Assembly: GCA_002314805.1 (NCBI GenBank)
Contig: DCHJ01000113.1
Coordinates: 53,055 to 64,040, forward strand
DNA length: 10,986 nucleotides
Direction: 5' to 3'
Source: Lachnospiraceae bacterium UBA1755
GTDB lineage: Bacteria > Bacillota > Clostridia > Lachnospirales > Lachnospiraceae
The position numbers were made by a program, and so were the translations under genes. Each line of letters begins with the position of its first letter. The first letter of the stretch is position 1. Shown here piece after piece: positions 6,253-10,986 of the stretch. The notes beneath the pieces are model-generated. The model made no database searches and was not told where the DNA came from. It worked only from the letters and a program-made list of their open reading frames with translations.

Positions 6253-7248
6253 TCACCCGCAGATCAGCAGCTCCACTGCAAGCCGCTCCGGCATCTCGCC
6301 TGTCTTGAAGGCCTCTTCCATCTGAAGGCATCTCTCCACATAACCTACAAGCACATTTCTGTCATATCCCCTCGCCTGCTTCATAAGCCTGCCTGCTATG
6401 TACTGGCTGACCCTCAGCTTTTCCGCCACTGCATCCTGCCGGCAGCCTCTGTCCGTCAGGTCCCTGACCTGAAGCAGCTGATTGAACTGACGTGCTATCT
6501 TGTAAAGGATACTCATAGGCGATTCCCTCAGTGCCAGCAGATCCTCATAGAGTCTCATAGCCTCTGCATTCTTTTTTTGAGTGATTGCTTTGCACATGTC
6601 ATAGACCTTATTGTTTAAAGTAACCGTTGTGATCGCTTCAATATCGGCAGTATTCACATTATCCTTTGTCCCGACGTATGCGATCAGTTTCTCAAGCTCA
6701 TTCTTCACCAGTTCCATATCATTGCCGGTCGCATCGAGGAATATCTCAAGATCGCTCCTGGTTATCTGTTTACCTGCCTGCATAAGTATACGTGCTGCCC
6801 AGCTGAAAAGATCGTCCGGAGCCGGATGATTGAGTTCACAGACACAGCCTGCCTCTGATATCCTCCTATAGAGACTGCTGCGCCTGTCGATCGCTGTCTC
6901 AATAAATACAAAATATGAAGTCTCACATGCCCGCGCGAGATAGTCTGCCATAGCATCCCCGCCGCTCTTGCACCACCCGGAATTTTCAATGACGATGAGC
7001 CGTCTGTCGCTGAAAAAGGGCATGGTCTCCGCCACATCAATGACTGCATTAATATCAATATCCATGCCTTCAAAACAAGAATAGTTTATACCGTCATCTC
7101 CCGCTATGGCACTTCTTAATTTCTTCTTATAGGAGCGCAGCAGAAAAGGCTCGTCACCGGTCAGGAGATAAGCCCTCCTGAATTCCTTATTTCTGATGTG
7201 TGATTCCAAAACCTTCCAGGGTTTCGCATCTTTTGAAGCTGAAGCCAT
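6253..7248 (-). CDS. holA: DNA polymerase III delta subunit (HolA), clamp loader
   Basis: A 331-residue subunit of the clamp-loader complex; in the family, delta binds and opens the beta sliding clamp. Recognisable blocks are AYLLTGDEPFLLRSYKKKL (degenerate ATPase start, about 26-44), AETMPFFSDRRLIVIENSGW (about 73-92), a GNDMELVKNELEKLIAY block in the middle, and ESPMSILYKIARQFNQLLQVRDL with KTGEMPERLAVELLICG towards the end. The length is close to the 330-345 typical of HolA. The reading frame is open to a GTG at 7389, but those 47 extra residues have no family resemblance and overlap a repeat; the ATG at 7248 has AGGAGG four bases upstream and is chosen. In Bacillus, holA also neighbours rpsT in convergent orientation. 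Confidence 0.94.
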   Translation of the reverse strand: MASASKDAKPWKVLESHIRNKEFRRAYLLTGDEPFLLRSYKKKLRSAIAGDDGINYSCFEGMDIDINAVIDVAETMPFFSDRRLIVIENSGWCKSGGDAMADYLARACETSYFVFIETAIDRRSSLYRRISEAGCVCELNHPAPDDLFSWAARILMQAGKQITRSDLEIFLDATGNDMELVKNELEKLIAYVGTKDNVNTADIEAITTVTLNNKVYDMCKAITQKKNAEAMRLYEDLLALRESPMSILYKIARQFNQLLQVRDLTDRGCRQDAVAEKLRVSQYIAGRLMKQARGYDRNVLVGYVERCLQMEEAFKTGEMPERLAVELLICG

Positions 7249-7298
7249 ATGTCCTCCTATGTGAGCATTACGGCACAGGCTGTCCGCTGCTTTCCCCC

Positions 7299-7537
7299 GC
7301 ATTGCCCCGCTGCTGCCGATCCTATTATCTGCACTGCGCTCCCGCAGAAGCCGGTCCTCTTTATGCGCACCACGCCACGGCAGCCCCACGGATCATATAT
7401 TCTGATACACATCAGGCTGCGTGGCATTTACTATGCATTCTTCCATGCTGATGCCGATTCTGCTATATACACTGCACTCCCGCCGCTGCCCGACCAAGCA
7501 TATACACCGCACCCCGGCAGCCCCGCGGATCATAATA
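7299..7537. repeat. Diverged direct duplication of about 100 bp in the MATE-holA spacer
   Basis: The 304-base spacer between the MATE stop and the holA ATG has no convincing gene or terminator. Bases about 7299-7400 and 7435-7537 are related at an offset of 136-138. Matching points are GCCGATCCTATTATCTGCACT (7315) with GCCGATTCTGCTATATACACT (7453), a shared CTCCCGC (7339 and 7477), and GGCAGCCCCACGGATCAT (7379) with GGCAGCCCCGCGGATCAT (7516). By eye identity is roughly 70 percent. The DNA is GC-rich apart from short TATA-like patches. Function unknown. Confidence 0.65.
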
Positions 7538-7552
7538 TCATATATCAAAATG

Positions 7553-8941
7553 TCATTTCCCCATATGATGCTTCGGCACCAGCTCCGGATGGAGTATCTT
7601 CTGCTTTACCCGTTTGTAACATACAGCAAATGCCACCGCCTGCAGTGCAGAGGTCAGTATCCATGATATCGGATATGACATGAACAGGTTATTCAGAGTA
7701 TGGTTACCCGGGAATACAGTCAGTATCCAGAAAAATCTGAATATCACGACTCCGAAGATATGTATCAGCATAGGTATCAGCGAATAATTCATACCGCGCA
7801 TACATCCTGGCAGCAGATCCATAATACCGCAGATACCATAGGTCACAAGAGTGACCGGAAGTACTGAAAGCGCTGCCTCGATGACCGCCTCATCCGCAGA
7901 ATATATCCCTATACACTGCCTTCCCAGCAGACATATCAGACATCCGAGCCCGGAGCCGAATACCACAGTGAGTACCGTACACTCAATGGTGATCCTTTTG
8001 ATCCTCTTATAATTGCCGGCGCCATAATTCTGACCGATAAAGCTCATGGCCGACTGTGTTATCGAATTGACGGCGATATAGCAAAACCCCCTGAGGCTGT
8101 TGATAGCCGAATATCCTGCCATGACAACGGACCCGAAGGAATTGACCGACGACTGGATAAGCACGTTGGAGAGGCTTACCAGCATGGACTGGATACCTGC
8201 CGGGATACCGATACTCAGCATACGCAGGAAATTGCTCTTATATATCCTCAGTTCCCCGGGAATGAGTCTGTAGGCCGCATCCGCCTTCATAAGACTGATG
8301 AGCACCAGTACGCAGGAGACACATTGTGAAAAAATCGTAGCTATGGCAACCCCCGCCACATCAAGATGGAATACAACCACAAGTATGACATTAAGTATCG
8401 CATTGAGCACCCCGGCCACAGCAAGATAGATGAGAGGCCGCCGGGTATCTCCCACAGCCTTAAGTATTGCAGAGCCAAAATTATAAAGCATAAAAAACGG
8501 CATACCGCAGAAATAGATCCTCAGGTACAGTGCAGAAAGGTCTATGACATCCTCAGGGCTCCCCATGATCTGCAGTACCCTTCTGCAGAAGATCAGACCC
8601 ATGAGCATGGTGAAAAGTCCGAAGATAAACGCCGATACGATTGCCGTATGGACAGTCCTTTTTATCTCAGCATCATTCTTTACAGCATAATTCTGGGCTG
8701 TGAGTACATTGACACCAAGAGATACACCGATGAACAGATTGGTAAATATGTTGATAAGAGCCGTTGTGGAACCGACTGCCGCCAGTGACCGGCTGCCCGC
8801 AAACCTTCCGACAACAATTATATCCACAGCATTAAACAGCAGCTGCAGCATTCCTGACAGGATAAGCGGGACAGCATACTTAAGCAGCTTTCCCAGTATC
8901 GGTCCTGTCGTCATATCCATTTCGTAATTCTTCCCGGCCAT
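7553..8941 (-). CDS. MATE-family multidrug/toxin efflux transporter
   Basis: A 462-residue polytopic membrane protein with about 12 hydrophobic segments in two homologous halves. MATE proteins export cationic compounds or metabolites using Na+ or H+ gradients; the substrate cannot be told from sequence. Family marks include PLILSGMLQLLFNAVDIIVVGRFAG near the N-terminus and SFIGQNYGAGNYKRIKR at the start of the second half. The frame is open to 9130, but the 63 extra residues are polar, unlike MATE N-termini, and come from motif-rich DNA upstream. The ATG at 8941 gives MAGKNYEMDMTTGPILGKLLKYAVP, a normal start; ATGs at 8920 and 8914 are alternatives. No Shine-Dalgarno precedes 8941, but an extended -10 box does. 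The last coding residues lie 304 bases upstream of holA on the same strand. Confidence 0.93.
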   Translation of the reverse strand: MAGKNYEMDMTTGPILGKLLKYAVPLILSGMLQLLFNAVDIIVVGRFAGSRSLAAVGSTTALINIFTNLFIGVSLGVNVLTAQNYAVKNDAEIKRTVHTAIVSAFIFGLFTMLMGLIFCRRVLQIMGSPEDVIDLSALYLRIYFCGMPFFMLYNFGSAILKAVGDTRRPLIYLAVAGVLNAILNVILVVVFHLDVAGVAIATIFSQCVSCVLVLISLMKADAAYRLIPGELRIYKSNFLRMLSIGIPAGIQSMLVSLSNVLIQSSVNSFGSVVMAGYSAINSLRGFCYIAVNSITQSAMSFIGQNYGAGNYKRIKRITIECTVLTVVFGSGLGCLICLLGRQCIGIYSADEAVIEAALSVLPVTLVTYGICGIMDLLPGCMRGMNYSLIPMLIHIFGVVIFRFFWILTVFPGNHTLNNLFMSYPISWILTSALQAVAFAVCYKRVKQKILHPELVPKHHMGK

Positions 8942-8947
8942 AAGACA

Positions 8948-8976
8948 AGTATAGCACCGCAGATAATATAAGTGAA
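8948..8976 (-). promoter_or_regulatory. Extended -10 promoter directly abutting the MATE start codon
   Basis: On the minus strand TGC-TATACT (8956-8948) is an extended -10 box, with TTCACT (four of six to consensus) about 17 bases further upstream. Only six bases separate the -10 box from the ATG at 8941, so transcription would start on or next to the A of the ATG. Confidence 0.5.
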
Positions 8977-9020
8977 TAAGATTTGCGGGGTTGCATGACG
9001 AGTAACTCTGCTTTGGGATC

Positions 9021-9194
9021 GTAAGTTCTGGTTTTTTGCCTCCGTCTTCGATATTCGAAATTAAATCCTGCAAACATTTCGCCAAGCAGGGGTTTACTTT
9101 TCCAAACCGGAACTTATATTTCCGACTCATCCCTCATCAATAGTGGTCATCAACAGCGGGTGAATTGGAAACTTAAATTCCAGTCCATTCACCC
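9021..9194. repeat. IS30-end-like motif copies and a large palindrome left of the transposon
   Basis: The non-coding stretch 8942-9199 holds degenerate copies of a motif near CTGGAACTTAGTATTGCAA. They lie at 9031-9021 (minus), about 9089-9107 and 9105-9124 (plus, a doublet), and 9166-9183 (plus). Around the last copy is an inverted repeat: GGGTGAAT (9158-9165) pairs with ATTCACCC (9187-9194) and TGGAA (9166-9170) with TTCCA (9178-9182). An odd palindrome, TTCGA-TAT-TCGAA, lies at 9047-9059. These look like old element ends or target sites. Confidence 0.55.
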
Positions 9195-9239
9195 TAAAAC
9201 TGGAACTTAGTATTGCAAAATATATCCTAGAAGTTAGTA

Positions 9240-9268
9240 TTGCAAACCTCTTGATACCTAGTTATAGT
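9240..9268 (+). promoter_or_regulatory. Transposase promoter built on an IS-end motif
   Basis: TTGCAA (9240-9245) and TATAGT (9263-9268, five of six to consensus) are 17 bases apart. The -35 box is the TTGCAA of the inner left motif copy, so a transposase bound to the ends could repress its own promoter. Transcription would start near 9275, about 41 bases before the ATG. Confidence 0.55.
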
Positions 9269-9315
9269 AGTGGCTCAGCAATAGAGTCCGGATGGCGTTA
9301 TCCAAGGAGAATACC

Positions 9316-10608
9316 ATGGTTAAGAATGCACATCTGGTTCTTGATGAAAGAGCCACAATAGAAGTTCGTCTAAGAGAACGAGCTTCATTTACAGAGATAG
9401 GTAGGGAACTTGGTAAGGACCCTTCTACCATCTCAAAGGAAGTCAGACTCCATAGTCAGACCGTACGTAAAGATTCCTTTAATCCTTGTAGCAAGCGAAG
9501 TATCTGTGATGAATACGGCACAGCATGTTCAAAGTGCAAGTTGCAGTATTCAAAAATCTGCAAGAGATGTCCTAGTGCAAAGTGTTATGAGCATTGCAAA
9601 CAGTTTGAGGTACTTGTCTGTAACAAGCTTAAGAAGCCACCGTATGTCTGTAATGGTTGTCTTCAGAGACAGTCATGCAAGTTAGAGAAGCATTTATATG
9701 TTGCAAAGGATGCTCAAAAAGCTTATGAACTCACTCGTTCTGAGAGCCGTCAGGGAATAGCGATTACACCAGAAGAATTAAAGCGTGTAGATGCTATTGT
9801 TTCACCGCTTGTTAAGTTAGGGCAGTCTATTCACATGATATGTGTCAATAATGCAGATGATATCATGCTTGATGAAAAAACGATTTATAACTACATTGAT
9901 GCAGGTCTATTAACCGTTGATAACATTGATCTTCCGAGAAAGGTTCGTTATCGGACTCGCTCACATAAGAAGCCTGTAAGAGTAGACAAGCAGTGTCATG
10001 TAGGACGTACCTACGAGGATTTTGAAGCTTATCTTGTTGCAAATCCTGATATTCCAGTAGTGGAAATGGATTCTGTGGAAGGCCGTAAAGGTGGCAAAGT
10101 TTTATTAACCATATATTTTAGAAACTGTAGTTTAATGCTTGCTTTTATTCGTGATAACAACACCGCTAAGTCTGTTACTGAAGTATTCGACTGGTTGGAT
10201 GAGCAGTTAGGACACGATACTTTCACAACCCTCTTCCAGGTAATAATTACCGACAGGGGCAGTGAGTTCACTAATCCGCTTGCAATCGAATTTAACAAGG
10301 ATAATGAACGCAGGACACATATCTTTTATTGTGATCCACAGCGTTCAGATCAAAAAGGCGGTTGTGAAGTAACACATGAGATGATCCGTCGTGTACTTCC
10401 AAAGAAAACCTCTTTTGATAACTTAACGCAGGATGATATCACTCTTATGATGAGTCATATCAATTCTTATAACAGAAAAAAGCTGAATAACCAGTCGGCA
10501 CACCAGTTGTTCAGCTTCATTAATGGCGGGGATATTCTTGACAAGTTAGGAATAAAATCCATTCCCGCTAATGAGATTAACCTCACACCTCTATTGCTGA
10601 AAAAATAA
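9316..10608 (+). CDS. IS30-family transposase with a cysteine-rich insertion
   Basis: A 430-residue DDE transposase. An N-terminal helix-turn-helix (about 8-45: LDERATIEVRLRERASFTEI and ELGKDPSTISKEV) binds the element ends. Residues 58-121 hold 12 cysteines (58, 64, 71, 74, 82, 85, 90, 94, 102, 112, 115, 121), probably zinc-binding, which helps explain the length over classical IS30 (383 residues). The catalytic core has D252 (EMDSVEG), D313 (ITDRGSEF) and E351 (KGGCEVTHEMIRR), spaced about as in IS30; the last motif departs from the usual ENxNGxIR but keeps the Glu and Arg. An in-frame ATG at 9292 lacks a ribosome site, whereas AAGGAG lies six bases before the ATG at 9316, so the latter is chosen. 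The frame is intact, so the protein may be active. Confidence 0.92.
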   Translation: MVKNAHLVLDERATIEVRLRERASFTEIGRELGKDPSTISKEVRLHSQTVRKDSFNPCSKRSICDEYGTACSKCKLQYSKICKRCPSAKCYEHCKQFEVLVCNKLKKPPYVCNGCLQRQSCKLEKHLYVAKDAQKAYELTRSESRQGIAITPEELKRVDAIVSPLVKLGQSIHMICVNNADDIMLDEKTIYNYIDAGLLTVDNIDLPRKVRYRTRSHKKPVRVDKQCHVGRTYEDFEAYLVANPDIPVVEMDSVEGRKGGKVLLTIYFRNCSLMLAFIRDNNTAKSVTEVFDWLDEQLGHDTFTTLFQVIITDRGSEFTNPLAIEFNKDNERRTHIFYCDPQRSDQKGGCEVTHEMIRRVLPKKTSFDNLTQDDITLMMSHINSYNRKKLNNQSAHQLFSFINGGDILDKLGIKSIPANEINLTPLLLKK

Positions 10609-10621
10609 GAAAACATAACGC

Positions 10622-10740
10622 CATTCGGAAGAAATATCGAACCGAATGAGGGGTGGAATTTAATCTTGCGAAAAAAGAAATAAAATTCGACCTCCGCTTA
10701 ATGTAACCCTTTTTTCAGAGGATTAAGATCTAAAAAAAGA
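10622..10740. other. Structured non-coding tail between transposase stop and right IS end
   Basis: The stretch 10609-10763 contains no gene. A perfect seven-pair inverted repeat, CATTCGG (10622-10628) with CCGAATG (10642-10648), lies 14 bases after the stop, without a T-tract. A looser pairing joins GGAATTT (10655-10661) with AAATTC (10683-10688). A run of T (10709-10715) faces a run of A (10732-10738) and could pair as an AT-rich stem. One of these may end the transposase transcript, but none is a textbook terminator. Confidence 0.35.
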
Positions 10741-10843
10741 ATATCAGCATATGAAGCATAAAACAACTTGTTTCTAATAGTAAATTCCAGTTCTAAATAA
10801 CTTTGCAAAACTAACTTCCGGAAAAATTACGATTTTTTGGTTT

Positions 10844-10914
10844 GCCAGAATTTACTTTTGCAAGAGGTTATCTAAATCAGAACTTAAACTTGCAAACTGG
10901 AACCTCGGATTCCA
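10844..10914. repeat. Second IS30-end-like doublet beyond the right end
   Basis: In plus orientation, CCAGAATTTACTTTTGCAA (10845-10863) and CAGAACTTAAACTTGCAA (10879-10896) form a doublet in the same order as the left end of the element. It overlaps TGGAA (10898-10902), seven bases, then TTCCA (10910-10914), the same palindrome form as at 9166-9182. The rest, 10915-10986, is AT-rich and shows no gene. Confidence 0.5.
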
Positions 10915-10986
10915 ATTCAGCCAATTGAAATAGAACAGAGGTTATAAAACAAGATATGAGACAAAATCTCAAATATATGTTTACAA

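Larger units (their letters stand above)
9200..10821 (+). mobile_element. IS30-family insertion sequence, about 1.62 kb (ends proposed)
   Basis: The transposase is flanked by inverted doublets of one motif. Left, CTGGAACTTAGTATTGCAA (9200-9218) is followed by CTAGAAGTTAGTATTGCAA (9227-9245). Right, read inward on the minus strand, CCGGAAGTTAGTTTTGCAA (10821-10803) is followed by CTGGAATTTACTATTAGAA (about 10787-10769). Outer copies agree at about 16 of 19 bases and inner copies at about 13 of 19. AAAA adjoins both proposed ends (9196-9199 and 10822-10825) and could be a target duplication, although that is low complexity and IS30 duplications are usually 2-3 bp. The DNA is visibly AT-richer than the neighbouring genes. 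Exact ends need comparison with other copies. Confidence 0.6.

Noticed and set aside
7249..7389. N-terminal extension of HolA from a GTG at 7389
   Set aside because: The extra 47 residues do not resemble HolA and overlap repeated DNA; AGGAGG precedes the ATG at 7248 and that start gives normal family length.
8942..9130. N-terminal extension of the MATE protein to 9130
   Set aside because: The added 63 residues are polar and unlike MATE N-termini, and the DNA contains IS-end-like motifs.
9292..9315. Transposase start at the ATG at 9292
   Set aside because: No ribosome site precedes it, whereas AAGGAG is well placed for the ATG at 9316, inside the longer frame.

Overview
The window looks like a chromosomal segment from a Clostridia-class Firmicute, most likely Lachnospiraceae-like. 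Three things suggest this: a pyruvate:ferredoxin oxidoreductase start, a lepA-hemW pair, and the holA/rpsT/lepA/hemW neighbourhood known from Firmicutes. The family-level placement is inference. Nearly all genes lie on the minus strand; only rpsT and the transposase lie on the plus strand.

Left part (1-2761): the first 142 residues of pyruvate:ferredoxin oxidoreductase run off the left edge. Upstream of it lies a membrane-anchored VanW-domain envelope protein (538-2205). Between these two genes a long hairpin with a T-tract appears to end the vanW-domain transcript, while the oxidoreductase promoter sits inside the same hairpin. Next come a tRNA-Gln(CTG) with its own terminator and a spacer carrying about 2.5 copies of a 63-bp repeat.

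Centre (2762-7552): lepA and hemW form a minus-strand operon. lepA is divergent from rpsT, with back-to-back promoters, and rpsT converges on holA over one bidirectional terminator. This is the familiar Bacillus/Clostridium block, but the sporulation genes gpr and spoIIP, usually found between rpsT and lepA, are absent. rpsT starts with TTG, as in E. coli. lepA has no Shine-Dalgarno sequence, and its best -10 box puts the transcript start at or one base before the ATG. A MATE-family transporter upstream of holA shows the same arrangement. A 304-base spacer between the MATE gene and holA holds a diverged direct duplication.

Right part (8942-10986): AT-richer, mobile-element DNA. An IS30-family transposase with a 12-cysteine insertion is bracketed by inverted doublets of a motif close to GGAACTTAGTATTGCAA, which suggests an element of about 1.62 kb (9200-10821). 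More copies of the motif lie outside these ends on both sides, together with palindromes. IS30 elements are known to target palindromes and their own inverted repeats, so this looks like an insertion hotspot built up by successive events.

No defence system, CRISPR array or biosynthetic cluster is visible. The most novel-looking features are the motif clusters around the IS30 element, the two candidate leaderless genes and the promoter nested in a terminator.
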